From positions 372,001 through 436,000 of the forward strand of contig NZ_JAFIMU010000017.1 in NCBI RefSeq assembly GCF_017302985.1: a stretch of 64,000 bases of DNA. Reading direction: 5' to 3'. The notes under the pieces were generated by a model. It did no database searches. It saw only the letters and a program-made list of their open reading frames with translations, and was not told the DNA's origin. This DNA is from Corallococcus macrosporus (GTDB lineage Bacteria; Myxococcota; Myxococcia; Myxococcales; Myxococcaceae). The position numbers were made by a program, and so were the translations under genes. This document shows, in pieces, positions 25,482-36,780 of this stretch. How positions within the stretch are numbered: position 1 is the first letter of the stretch; each line of letters starts with the position of its first letter.

Positions 25482-28244
25482 TCAGGTGGCGCCCACGCTT
25501 CGCCCCTCTTGCTGACGCCGGGAGCGCAGCCACTTCTCCAGGCCCACCACGGGCAGCACGCACGCGCCCACCAGCACCGACCGCGCGATGTCCCCCAGCG
25601 ACAGCGGCGCGGAGCCGAAGATGCGCTGGAAGAAGGGCACGTACATGAAGGCGGCCTGGAGCACCACCAGCGCCACGATGCCCACGAACACGGTGCGGTT
25701 GCTGGTGAAGCCCACCTCGCGCGTGGAGCCGGTCAGCGTGCGGCACAGCCACAGGTAGAAGATTTGGAAGCTGACCACGGTGTTGACGGCCATGGTGCGC
25801 GCCTCGGCCAGGGCCCACTCACCGGGGGCCGCGCGGGTGCCGCCCTGGCGCGCGAACTCCCAGAGGAACAGCCCGATGGCGCCCGCCGCCATCAGCAGCG
25901 CGACGAGCCCGGTGCGCATCACCACGAAGTGGCTCAGCACGGGCGCGTCCGGCGCGCGGGGCGGGCGGCGCATGACGTGGCGTTCCTTCGCCTCGAAGGC
26001 CAGGGGCAGCGCCAGCGTGACGGTGGCCACCAGGTTGATCCACAAGAGCTGCGTGGGGCGCATGGCCAGCAGCGGCTCGCGCACGCCGCCCGACTCCTGC
26101 AAGGGAAAGAACGTCACGCCCAGCATGAGGATGAGGGCCAGGCCCAGGTTGGTGGGCAGCACGAAGGCGAGCGACTTGACCAGGTTGTCGTAGACGCGGC
26201 GGCCCTCCTCCACGGCGGCGACGATGGTGGCGAAGTTGTCGTCCGTCAGCACCAGGTCCGCGGCCTCGCGGGACACCGCCGTGCCGGTGATGCCCATGGC
26301 CACGCCGATGTTCGCCTGCTTGAGCGAGGGCGCGTCGTTGACGCCGTCGCCCGTCATGGCCACCACGTGCCCCTCCGCCTGGAGCGCGCGCACCAGCCGC
26401 AGCTTGTGCTCGGGGGCCAGGCGCGCGAACACGTTCGTGTCCTTCACCGCCTGGGCCAGCTCCGCGTCGCTCATGGTGGCCAGGTGCGCGCCCGTGAGGC
26501 CGGGGTGGCCCGGGGAGTGGATGCCCAGCTGCAGGCCAATGGCCTCCGCCGTGCCCAGGTGGTCGCCGGTCATCATCTTCACGCGGATGCCGGCGGCGTG
26601 GCAGCCCTTCACGGAGGCCACGGCCTCCTCGCGGGGCGGGTCGATCATCCCCTGCAGGCCCAGCAGCGTGAAGCCGTCCTCCACGTCCTGGGGCCGCAGC
26701 GCGTCCGCGCGGGGCATGCCCTTGCGCGCGAACGCGAGCACGCGCAGCCCCTGCCGCGCCATGCGCTCCACCTCCATCAACACGGCGTCCCGGTCCGTCC
26801 CCGGCCCGCAGCGGCGCAGCACCACCTCCGGCGCGCCCTTCAGGAACAGCTCGCCGCGGTGCTCCGTGCCGTCCGCGTGGAGGGTGGCCATGAACTGGTG
26901 CTCGGACTCGAAGGGGATGGCGTCCAGGCGGGGATGGCGCTCGCGCGGCTCCGTCACGCCCAGGCCCACCTTCTCCGCGGCGAAGAGCAGCGCGCCCTCC
27001 GTGGGGTCGCCCGTCATGCCCCAGCGTCCCTCGCGCGGCTGGAGGTCGGCCTCGTTGCAGAGCACGCCCGCGAGCAGCAGCGCGTGCACGTCCCCGGGCA
27101 GCTCGCCCACGGGGTGCCCGTTGCGCAGGAGCTGTCCCGTGGGCGTGTGGCCCACGCCGGTGAGCGCGTAGTGCCCGCGCCAGGTCCACAGCGCCTGCAC
27201 GGTCATCTCGTTGCGGGTGAGGGTGCCCGTCTTGTCGGTGCAGATGACGGTGGTGCTGCCCAGCGTCTCCACGGCGGGCAGCTTGCGGATGACGGCGCGG
27301 CGGGCCGCCATGCGCTGCACGCCGATGGCCAGCGCGATGGTGACGATGGCGGGCAGGCCCTCCGGGATGGCGGCCACCGCCAGGGTGATGGCCACCAGCA
27401 CGGCATCGCTGAACGCATAGCCCCGGAACACCCCCACCCCCAGCAGCACGGCGGACAGCACGACGATGCCGGCGGAGATGATGCGGCCCAGCCGGGCCAG
27501 CTCGCGCGTGAGCGGCGTGCTCAGGTCCGCGGCCTGCTCCATGAGGTGGGAGATGCGGCCCAGCTCCGTGGCGCCGCCGGTGGCCACCACCACGGCGGTG
27601 GAGGTGCCGGACGTCACCAGCGTGCCGCCAAACGCAAGGCTCGCCCGGTCCCCCAATTCCGCGTCCCCGGCGACGGCCGCGACGTGCTTGCTGGCGGGAA
27701 CGGACTCGCCGGTGAGCGCGGCCTCCTCCACCTGGAAGTTGCGCGAGCGCAAAAGGCGCAGGTCCGCGGGCACGCGGTCGCCGGACACGAGCTGCACGAC
27801 GTCACCGGGGACCAGCTCCGCGGCGGGCCGCGCCACGGGGTGTCCGTCCCGCAGCACGTTCGCGGTCTCCGGCACCATGTGGTTCAGGGCCTCGATGGCC
27901 CGTCCCGCGCGGTACTCCTGCACGAAGCCGATGAACGTGTTGAGGACCACGACGGCGGCCACGACCAGTCCGTCGGTCACCTTGCCCAGCAGGATGGCCA
28001 GCCCCGCGGAAGCGATGAGGACCCAGATGAGCGGGCTGTCGATCTGCCGCCACAGCAGCTTCCACGCGCTGTCGGGCCGTGAGCGCTCCATCACGTTGGG
28101 TCCATGGCGCGCGAGCCGTTCCCGCGCCGCCGCCTCCGTCAGTCCCTGGGGCGTGCTGGAGACCCGCTCCAGCACGGCCTCCGGGGGCAGCGCATGCCAC
28201 GGCACGGAGCCCGCCTGCTTCAGTGGATGTGACGGCTCCTGCAT
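25482..28244 (-). CDS. Calcium/cation-transporting P-type ATPase (P2A type)
   Basis: 920 residues from MQEPSHPL, with GGGAGG eight bases before the ATG. It has the motifs LTGESVP, AAIPEGLPAIVTI (TM4 ion site), Asp337 in CTDKTGTLTRNEM, TGDGVNDAPSLKQANIG, and a C-terminal cation-ATPase domain with paired helices. PEGLP and the long C-terminal region place it with SERCA-like and PMR1-like pumps, which export Ca2+ or exchange other cations. It is the third P-type pump in 18 kb and probably the first gene of an operon with mgtA. Confidence 0.88.
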   Translation of the reverse strand: MQEPSHPLKQAGSVPWHALPPEAVLERVSSTPQGLTEAAARERLARHGPNVMERSRPDSAWKLLWRQIDSPLIWVLIASAGLAILLGKVTDGLVVAAVVVLNTFIGFVQEYRAGRAIEALNHMVPETANVLRDGHPVARPAAELVPGDVVQLVSGDRVPADLRLLRSRNFQVEEAALTGESVPASKHVAAVAGDAELGDRASLAFGGTLVTSGTSTAVVVATGGATELGRISHLMEQAADLSTPLTRELARLGRIISAGIVVLSAVLLGVGVFRGYAFSDAVLVAITLAVAAIPEGLPAIVTIALAIGVQRMAARRAVIRKLPAVETLGSTTVICTDKTGTLTRNEMTVQALWTWRGHYALTGVGHTPTGQLLRNGHPVGELPGDVHALLLAGVLCNEADLQPREGRWGMTGDPTEGALLFAAEKVGLGVTEPRERHPRLDAIPFESEHQFMATLHADGTEHRGELFLKGAPEVVLRRCGPGTDRDAVLMEVERMARQGLRVLAFARKGMPRADALRPQDVEDGFTLLGLQGMIDPPREEAVASVKGCHAAGIRVKMMTGDHLGTAEAIGLQLGIHSPGHPGLTGAHLATMSDAELAQAVKDTNVFARLAPEHKLRLVRALQAEGHVVAMTGDGVNDAPSLKQANIGVAMGITGTAVSREAADLVLTDDNFATIVAAVEEGRRVYDNLVKSLAFVLPTNLGLALILMLGVTFFPLQESGGVREPLLAMRPTQLLWINLVATVTLALPLAFEAKERHVMRRPPRAPDAPVLSHFVVMRTGLVALLMAAGAIGLFLWEFARQGGTRAAPGEWALAEARTMAVNTVVSFQIFYLWLCRTLTGSTREVGFTSNRTVFVGIVALVVLQAAFMYVPFFQRIFGSAPLSLGDIARSVLVGACVLPVVGLEKWLRSRRQQEGRSVGAT

Positions 28245-28331
28245 GGCGTGCCTCCCACGAAGGAAGCTGGCCACGCCCTCACGCGGAAGGGGCCCGAAGA
28301 GGTGACAGGCCTCCACGGGCAGGGCTGTCCG

Positions 28332-29147
28332 TCAGCGCGACGCGAGCAGCCGCGCGGTGGTGTCGCGCAGGGCCTGCCGCGTGGCCTCGTTCCGGGTGAC
28401 GTCGGGCCACGGCTGCTCGGCTTCTTCCATCAGCCAGCGGGCATCCCCCGGAGGGGACCAGCGTTCCCGCTGGAGGATGCGCGCGAGCCTGGCGGCGCAG
28501 ACCTCCGGGCGCTCCCACGCGCGCTTCACCTGGGACAGCAGCCAGCCCACGAGCCCTGGCCGCGCGGCCAGGTCCGTGCGCACCACGCCCGGGTGGAGCA
28601 CCACCACGTCCACCTCCGGGTGCGCGGCGGCGACGTCGCGCATGGCCAGCGCGAAGCACAGCTTGGTGTTGCAGTAGGTGCGGAGGCTGGAGAAGTCCTC
28701 GCCCGTGGGCGTGCGCGCGGCATCGAAGCGGCCCATGACGAGGAGGCCTCCGCTCACCACCAGGATGCGCCGCAGCCGGCCGGCTTCCAGCAGCGAGCGC
28801 TGCATCACCAGCGGCCCCAGGTGGTTGGTGACGAACGACGTCTCCAACCCGTCCTCGTTGAGTACCCGCTCCGACGGCCACAGCCCCGCGTTGTGCACGA
28901 GCGTCGCCCCCGGCGTGACGAGCTCCGCCAGGCGCTCGCCCAGCTTCCGCGCCCCCTCCACCGTCCCCAGGTCGCCCGGCACCGCGAGCGCCTGTCCGCC
29001 ACGGCGCTCCACGTCCGCCGCCAGCGCCTGGAGCCGGTCCGCGTCGCGGGCCACGAGCAGCAGCCGCTGCTCCCGGTTCGACGCCAGCGCCAGGGCCAGC
29101 GCATGCCCGATTCCACGTGAAGCACCCGTGAGGATGAGGTCCGTCAT
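28332..29147 (-). CDS. SDR family oxidoreductase
   Basis: 271 residues. It has the NAD(P) motif TGASRGIG at the N-terminus, the NAG motif (HNAGLW), catalytic Ser in VVSGG and the active-site pair in YCNTK (YxxxK), all in the order of classical short-chain dehydrogenases of the retinol-dehydrogenase/WWOX-like branch. The C-terminal tail is Trp-rich. The substrate is unknown. The gene is probably transcribed alone; it lies 88 bases upstream of the P2A ATPase gene on the same strand. Confidence 0.85.
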   Translation of the reverse strand: MTDLILTGASRGIGHALALALASNREQRLLLVARDADRLQALAADVERRGGQALAVPGDLGTVEGARKLGERLAELVTPGATLVHNAGLWPSERVLNEDGLETSFVTNHLGPLVMQRSLLEAGRLRRILVVSGGLLVMGRFDAARTPTGEDFSSLRTYCNTKLCFALAMRDVAAAHPEVDVVVLHPGVVRTDLAARPGLVGWLLSQVKRAWERPEVCAARLARILQRERWSPPGDARWLMEEAEQPWPDVTRNEATRQALRDTTARLLASR

Positions 29148-29293
29148 GGGGCCCCAGCCTGCCAGGATGGGCCTGGGGCGTGGGAGTGGGCGGGTGTCCT
29201 CCCGCCCACTCCTACATGCGACCTGGGGGCGGCCCGGCGAGCGCCAAATGACCTTTGAAATTCACGGCGCCTTCCCGTAGTTTCCCCCGCGAC

Positions 29294-29360
29294 TTCGAGG
29301 AGCGTTGCGAGGCCTTCCCGGCCCCAGGCTCGAAGCCGAATGACCCAACGGCGCTCACCT
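29294..29360 (+). promoter_or_regulatory. SAH riboswitch
   Basis: The leader of ahcY contains the conserved blocks of the S-adenosylhomocysteine riboswitch in order: CGAGGAGCGTTGCGAGGC, then CCAGGCTCG, then AACGGCGCTCACC. GAGCG pairs with CGCTC and TTG with CAA for the main helix, and GGCTCG can pair with the first CGAGG block for the pseudoknot. The ligand SAH is the substrate of the gene 90 bases downstream. Accumulating SAH should switch on ahcY, as described for this class in other Proteobacteria and Myxococcota. Confidence 0.88.
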
Positions 29361-29452
29361 GTACGCGTTTCTTGCGAGGGTGAGGCGGCCTTTCCAGGGC
29401 CAATGCCTCCCCCTTGCCAGCACGGCGCGCCACCTGGATCCGGAGCCACACC

Positions 29453-30883
<1,431 letters not shown>

Positions 30884-30907
30884 TCACCGCCTGACGTGAC
30901 ACACCCG

Positions 30908-30939
30908 GGGCACCGTGGGCTTCCTCGCCCGCGGTGCCC
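30908..30939 (+). terminator. Intrinsic terminator after ahcY
   Basis: GGGCACCGTGGGC and GCCCGCGGTGCCC form a 13-bp stem with one mismatch and a 6-base loop, followed by a T-containing tract (TTCGTGTTTC). It lies 25 bases after the ahcY stop and 11 bases before the end of the convergent sthA gene. Confidence 0.8.
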
Positions 30940-30950
30940 TTCGTGTTTCA

Positions 30951-32348
<1,398 letters not shown>

Positions 32349-32420
32349 GGGGCCGGAGTGTTCCCCCAACCCCGGCCCCGAGGGAAGAAATCACCTGGGG
32401 GCCGGGCACTGCTTCACACT

Positions 32421-33929
32421 TCAGTTCTCGAGGGTGGCCGTGATGGACACGCCGCTGTAGGCCGCGTAGCCGTGCATCATCACGTAGTAGGTGCCCGTCC
32501 TGAGGACGTAGGTCTGGCACGTCTCCGTGGTGCCGCCATTGCCGGACTTGCAGTCATAGGACGTGGTGTCCGGCCGGATGGCCTCCTTGACGTACACGTC
32601 CGCATCCCCGGTCCCACCGCTGGTCCTCACGGTGAGGAACTTCGAGGTGTCCGTCACGTTGATGCTCCAGTAGCGCACGGAGCCCTGGGCCCCGGACAGG
32701 CCCGTCACCGTCTGCCCGAGCGTCAGCACGCCCGTGGGGGGATTGGGATTGGTCCCGCCGGTGACGTAGACGCCGCGCAGGGAGGCGTTGGCGAGCGTCC
32801 CGGACGAGGACGCGTTGTACACGCGCACGTGCCAGGTGCCCGCCGTGGGGTTGTCCACGTAGCACGTCTGGTTGTTGTTGACGGCGCCGCCCGAGGCGCC
32901 GACGCAGTCATACGAAGACAGGGTGGGCGCGCTGCCACGCTTCGCGTAGAGGTGCGCGGTGGCGCCAGAGCCGCCGGAGGTGCTGAAGGTGACCTTCGTG
33001 GCCCCCGTCGGGACCTCGAGCGTGTAGTCGCAGGAGAAGCCTCCCGGCGGCGCGCTCAGGCCGTACGTGGGGGTGTTGTTGCCGAGCGGGCTGGTGGTCG
33101 TGCACCCCGGCTGTCCCCCCGACAGGGTGTACGTCCCCGTGATGCTCGCGTTGGAGAACGACCCGGTGCCGTACAGGCGCGCCCAGTAGATGCCCGAGGA
33201 CGACACGGGGAGGGAGCAGGTCTCTTGGTTGGTGCCGTAGTAGCTGGCCGACTTGCAGTCGTAGACCGTCTCGGTGGGAGAGCCCTCCCGGCGCACGAAC
33301 AGGTCCGCGTTGCCGCTGCCCCCGGTGGTGTTGAACGTCACGGTGGTGGCGCCGGTGGGGACATAGAGCTTGTAGATGCAGGACCAGTTGCCCGCGTCCG
33401 CGCTGATGCCGCTCAGGGGCACGTCCTTGGTCAGGGTCGTGCTGCTGGTGCAGCCCGTCGGGCCGGACGGCGTGGACGTCGCCTTCAGGCTCAGGCCGCT
33501 GAACGCCGCGTAGCCGTAGACCTTCACGTAATACGTGCCCACCTGCGAGCCGGTGATGGAGCAGGACTCCGCGTTGCTGCCACCGTTGGAGACGCAGTCA
33601 TTCACCCCGGACGTCGGCTCCGCGCCGTACTTCACGTACAGGTCCGCGTCGCCCGAGCCGCCGGTGGTGGTGAAGGTCAGGTTGCTGTTCGCGGACGCGA
33701 CGTACAGCGTGTACGTGCAGGACCACTCGCCCGCGTTCGCGCTGATGCCGGTGACGGCCACGTTGGGGGTGAGGGCGATGTTGCCGGTGCAGCTGGCCAG
33801 GGCCTGCACCTGTTCTTCCGGCGGGGGGCCTTTCTCCGCTTCCGGGCCCTGCTCCATCTCCGCACCGCAGCCCGTCAGGGCACACGTCAGCCACGCCGCG
33901 GCGAAAGCCTTCCATGCAAGACGCTTCAA
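32421..33929 (-). CDS. Secreted lipoprotein with four PPC (bacterial pre-peptidase C-terminal) repeats
   Basis: 502 residues with a TTG start (LKRLAWKAF), selected because GAGGAG lies 6 bases upstream and because it gives a clean signal peptide ending in the lipobox LTGC. Four repeats of about 115 residues follow a charged linker. The recognisable core is G-x-W/F-S-C-x-Y-x-L-Y-V and TTGGSGDADLYV, with a late T-C/S-x-V-G-T-Y-Y-V-x-V-Y-GY strand. Paired cysteines occur in each repeat. PPC domains usually cap secreted proteases, but no catalytic domain is present, so this is a stand-alone adhesion or binding protein. Confidence 0.82.
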   Translation of the reverse strand: MKRLAWKAFAAAWLTCALTGCGAEMEQGPEAEKGPPPEEQVQALASCTGNIALTPNVAVTGISANAGEWSCTYTLYVASANSNLTFTTTGGSGDADLYVKYGAEPTSGVNDCVSNGGSNAESCSITGSQVGTYYVKVYGYAAFSGLSLKATSTPSGPTGCTSSTTLTKDVPLSGISADAGNWSCIYKLYVPTGATTVTFNTTGGSGNADLFVRREGSPTETVYDCKSASYYGTNQETCSLPVSSSGIYWARLYGTGSFSNASITGTYTLSGGQPGCTTTSPLGNNTPTYGLSAPPGGFSCDYTLEVPTGATKVTFSTSGGSGATAHLYAKRGSAPTLSSYDCVGASGGAVNNNQTCYVDNPTAGTWHVRVYNASSSGTLANASLRGVYVTGGTNPNPPTGVLTLGQTVTGLSGAQGSVRYWSINVTDTSKFLTVRTSGGTGDADVYVKEAIRPDTTSYDCKSGNGGTTETCQTYVLRTGTYYVMMHGYAAYSGVSITATLEN

Positions 33930-33935
33930 GGTCTG

Positions 33936-33941
33936 CTCCTC
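33936..33941 (-). promoter_or_regulatory. Shine-Dalgarno deciding a TTG start
   Basis: GAGGAG on the minus strand, 6 bases before the TTG at 33929. It fixes the start of the PPC lipoprotein, where longer upstream frames would hide the signal peptide. Confidence 0.6.
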
Positions 33942-34011
33942 GGTTGTTGAGAAAGTGTTGCGTCCGGGGCGGCGAAAGTCTGTCGTTGCCGGCCGTCGGA
34001 TGAGGAGAACA

Positions 34012-34704
34012 CTAGCAAGCGTGTCTGACATTTTTAGGGGCGAGGAAGAGGCTCGCGCCGCTCGCCAGACGCTTCCAGACCGCGCGCGCGTCGAGCTTGA
34101 TGAGGACCTCGGGCGCCTCGTCCGCCTGCTCCTCCGGAGAGAGCGAGTCCCATTCCTCCGTGTCGAGCACCTCCGGGACGACGAGCGTGCGCAGGTCCGG
34201 AGGTTTCTGCGACTTGATGACCGTGCGGCCGTTCATCACGTAGTGCGTGAGATGTTTTGCGTGCAGCTGGGACGCGTCGCCAAAGAGGGTGAGCCACGCG
34301 CCGGAGCCGGAGTCGACAAGCTCGGCCTCCACCACGCCGGCCGCGTACGTGACGCTGTCCGGGGAGCGCGCGACCAGGGCCTCGCGTACGCGCAGCGTCC
34401 CTGTGCACACGAAGGAGAAGCCGGCGCCCACGAAGAGGTTCTGGCACGTGACGTCGCCGAACACGACGAGGACGCCCTGGTCCTGCCCGGCGAACTCGAC
34501 GAGCATGTTGCCGTCGAGCTCCAGGGGCCCCTTCACGAGGGTGTAGGAATTGGGCGGGCGCCACGGCGCGGGGCCGCCCTGCTTCACCCCGTCGAGCTCG
34601 GCCCAGGGCTCCTCCACGTCGAGCGTGAGCAGGGTGTCGACGAACTCGCGGAGCGGCGCGGGGGCCGTCTGGAGCTGGGGCGGTGCGGTGGGCCTGGGAG
34701 GCAT
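34012..34704 (-). CDS. Hypothetical protein with strand-rich core
   Basis: 230 residues from MPPRPTAPPQ, with AAGGAAG upstream. There is no signal peptide. The middle alternates short strands (GNMLVEFAG, VLVVFGDVTCQNLFVGAG, FVCTGTLRVREAL, WLTLFGDA), reminiscent of a right-handed beta-helix or bactofilin-like fold. The C-terminus is acidic and helical. I do not recognise a named family. It lies between the PPC lipoprotein and the cupin gene on the same strand, with gaps of 82 and 79 bases, so joint transcription is possible but not evident. Confidence 0.6.
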   Translation of the reverse strand: MPPRPTAPPQLQTAPAPLREFVDTLLTLDVEEPWAELDGVKQGGPAPWRPPNSYTLVKGPLELDGNMLVEFAGQDQGVLVVFGDVTCQNLFVGAGFSFVCTGTLRVREALVARSPDSVTYAAGVVEAELVDSGSGAWLTLFGDASQLHAKHLTHYVMNGRTVIKSQKPPDLRTLVVPEVLDTEEWDSLSPEEQADEAPEVLIKLDARAVWKRLASGASLFLAPKNVRHAC

Positions 34705-34783
34705 GGACGGGCGCTTCCTTCGTGGGAGGGTGCCCGTTCCTCCTGCCCGACGTGCTCGGCGGGTGGCAATCCCTTTCTTCGGG

Positions 34784-35239
34784 TTACTCGCAGGTGGCAA
34801 GGAACTCCGCGCCGTGCTCCTGGCACCAGCGGCGGTACGTCTCCAGCCGGTCCGCGGGCGACACGCTCTTGAGCACCTGGCCGTCCTCGCCCAGGTATTC
34901 GATGGCGCCCTTCACGTTGATGAACAGGACCACGGGCTCGTCGCCCACGACCTTCCAGCTGTCGACGTTGCCGGGCGGCTCATAGACATACATTCCCGGG
35001 CCAATCACTTCTCCGGTGTCGAGCAGCTGGCGGCGCCCGGAGAGGTTGAAGGCGTGCGACTCGCCGACGTGGCGGTGCTGGGGGATGACGGTGCCGGGCT
35101 CCAGGCGGAAGAGGTACATCCAGCCGCTGCCGTCGCGGAAGAAGCGCAGCGGCTTGAACGCAAGCCCGGGCCGGCCCATGGGGATCCACGGCATGCGTTC
35201 AGGGTCGATGGGATGGGAGGCGTAGTTCGGTGAAGTCAT
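34784..35239 (-). CDS. Cupin-domain dioxygenase-like protein
   Basis: 151 residues. It is a single cupin barrel with motif 1 PGTVIPQHRHVGESHAFNLSG (metal-binding His-x-His and a later Glu/His) and motif 2 PPGNVDSW. It resembles proteins annotated as 2,4'-dihydroxyacetophenone dioxygenase family or ChrR-like cupins, but the substrate cannot be told. It is divergent from the MocR regulator with 83 bases between the starts, a layout that usually means the regulator controls this gene. Confidence 0.78.
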   Translation of the reverse strand: MTSPNYASHPIDPERMPWIPMGRPGLAFKPLRFFRDGSGWMYLFRLEPGTVIPQHRHVGESHAFNLSGRRQLLDTGEVIGPGMYVYEPPGNVDSWKVVGDEPVVLFINVKGAIEYLGEDGQVLKSVSPADRLETYRRWCQEHGAEFLATCE

Positions 35240-35294
35240 GGGAGGAGTGTGTCCCCGCGATGGACCGGTGATGGGGCCAGGATTGACGAATTCC

Positions 35295-35305
35295 ATTGGG
35301 CCAAT
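35295..35305. promoter_or_regulatory. Palindrome between the cupin and mocR genes, possible operator
   Basis: ATTGGGCCAAT is a perfect inverted repeat around one central base in the 83-base divergent region, with TTGACG (a good -35 hexamer for the rightward gene) 7 bases to its left. A GntR/MocR dimer could bind here. Confidence 0.4.
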
Positions 35306-35322
35306 CCGTGGGAGGATGGGGC

Positions 35323-36759
35323 ATGGATTTCCACGTGGAGCTCCAGGGCCGCCGGGACCTGGCGGGGCAGATCTACCGGGGACTGCGGGCCGCCATCCTC
35401 GACGGACGCCTGCGGCGCGGCGAGCGGCTGCCGCCCACCCGCGAGCTGGCCCTGCGCCTGGACGTGGCGCGCAACACCGTGAGCGTCGCGTATGAATGGC
35501 TCACCGCCGAGGGCCTCATCGCGGGGCGCACGCGGGCGGGCAGCTTCGTCCAGGGAGCCGCCTCCAGGCCGCGAGGCCGCAGGGAGGCGCTGGTGCCGCT
35601 GCGAGCCCGGGCCTTCTGGCGCGCGCTGCCGGACCTGCCCGTGCCGCTGGCGCCCACCGCGTATGACTTTGGCGTGGGCAGCCCGGACGTCTCGGGCTTC
35701 CCCTTCGAGTCCTGGCGCCGGCTGGTGGCGCGCCAGCTGCGGCCCGCCGCGCTGCCCCGGGGCTACGTGGACGCGGCGGGACACCGGGGGCTGCGGGAGG
35801 CGGTCGCGAGGCACGTGGGCATCGCGCGTGGCGTGCGCGCGGAGCCGGAGGACGTGCTCGTCACCAACGGCGCGCAGCAGGCGTTGGACCTGGTGGGCCG
35901 GGTGCTCATCGAGCCGGGAGACTGCGTCGCCGTGGAGGAGCCGGGCTATCCGCCCGCGCGGCAGGTGTTCCAGTCGCTGGGTGCGCGTGTCGTGCCCGTC
36001 CCGGTGGACGCGGAAGGGCTGGACGTGTCGGCGCTGCCGGACGCCGCGCGGCTCGTCTACGTCACGCCCTCGCACCAGTTTCCACTGGGCATGCCCATGT
36101 CCCCCGCGCGCCGGGCCGCGCTGCTGGAGTGGGCGAAGCGGCGGGACGCGGTGGTGATTGAGGACGACTACGACAGCGAGTTCCGCTTCGGCGGGCGGCC
36201 CCTGGAGACGTTGCACGGGATGGACCGCTCCGGGCGGGTGCTCTACGTGGGGTCGTTCTCGAAGGTGATGGTCCCCATGCTGCGGCTGGGGTTCCTCGTC
36301 GCGCCGCCGTCGCTCCAGCGGGAGCTGCGGTGGGCCCGGCGCGTGATGGACTGGCACAGCCCGGTGGCGGAGCAGGCCGCGCTCGCGCGCTTCATCGACA
36401 GCGGGCTGCTGGCGCGGCACATCCGCAAGATGCGGCGGGAGTACGAGGCGCGGCACGAGCGCGTTGCGGAGGGGCTGGCGCGCCACTGCGGTGATTGGCT
36501 CGAGGTGGTGCCCTCCGTGGCGGGCCTGCACCTGAGCGCGACGTTCCGCAAAGGGGGGATGGCGCTGGAGCGGGAGACGGTGGCGAGGGCTCGGGCGGCG
36601 GGGGTCGGGCTCGTCACCCTCTCGCGGTACTTCGCGGGGCCGCGCGCCCGGCCGGGGCTGGTGCTGGGCTATGGCGGAATTCCCGCCGCGCGCGTCCCGG
36701 AAGGACTCCGGAGGCTGGGGGCCAGTCTCCTCCCGGTGGTGGGATTGACGAAGGATTGA
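35323..36759 (+). CDS. MocR/PdxR-type transcriptional regulator (GntR HTH plus aminotransferase domain)
   Basis: 478 residues. The N-terminal winged helix of the GntR family (residues 10-75: IYRGLRAAILDGRL, LPPTRELALRLDVARNTVSVAYEWL) is followed by a fold-type I aminotransferase-like domain. That domain has the PLP-binding Lys314 in YVGSFSKVM and the ligand-anchoring EDDYDSEF. These proteins sense PLP or amino-compound adducts. GGGAGG precedes the ATG. The divergent cupin gene is the likely target, and the palindrome between them the likely operator. Confidence 0.88.
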   Translation: MDFHVELQGRRDLAGQIYRGLRAAILDGRLRRGERLPPTRELALRLDVARNTVSVAYEWLTAEGLIAGRTRAGSFVQGAASRPRGRREALVPLRARAFWRALPDLPVPLAPTAYDFGVGSPDVSGFPFESWRRLVARQLRPAALPRGYVDAAGHRGLREAVARHVGIARGVRAEPEDVLVTNGAQQALDLVGRVLIEPGDCVAVEEPGYPPARQVFQSLGARVVPVPVDAEGLDVSALPDAARLVYVTPSHQFPLGMPMSPARRAALLEWAKRRDAVVIEDDYDSEFRFGGRPLETLHGMDRSGRVLYVGSFSKVMVPMLRLGFLVAPPSLQRELRWARRVMDWHSPVAEQAALARFIDSGLLARHIRKMRREYEARHERVAEGLARHCGDWLEVVPSVAGLHLSATFRKGGMALERETVARARAAGVGLVTLSRYFAGPRARPGLVLGYGGIPAARVPEGLRRLGASLLPVVGLTKD

Positions 36760-36780
36760 AGGCGGGCCCTAATCCCTCTC

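Noticed and set aside
22665-28082. Plus-strand open frame of about 1800 codons
   Set aside because: It is antisense to the two P-type ATPase genes, rich in Arg, His, Gly and Gln, without domains; a GC-bias shadow.
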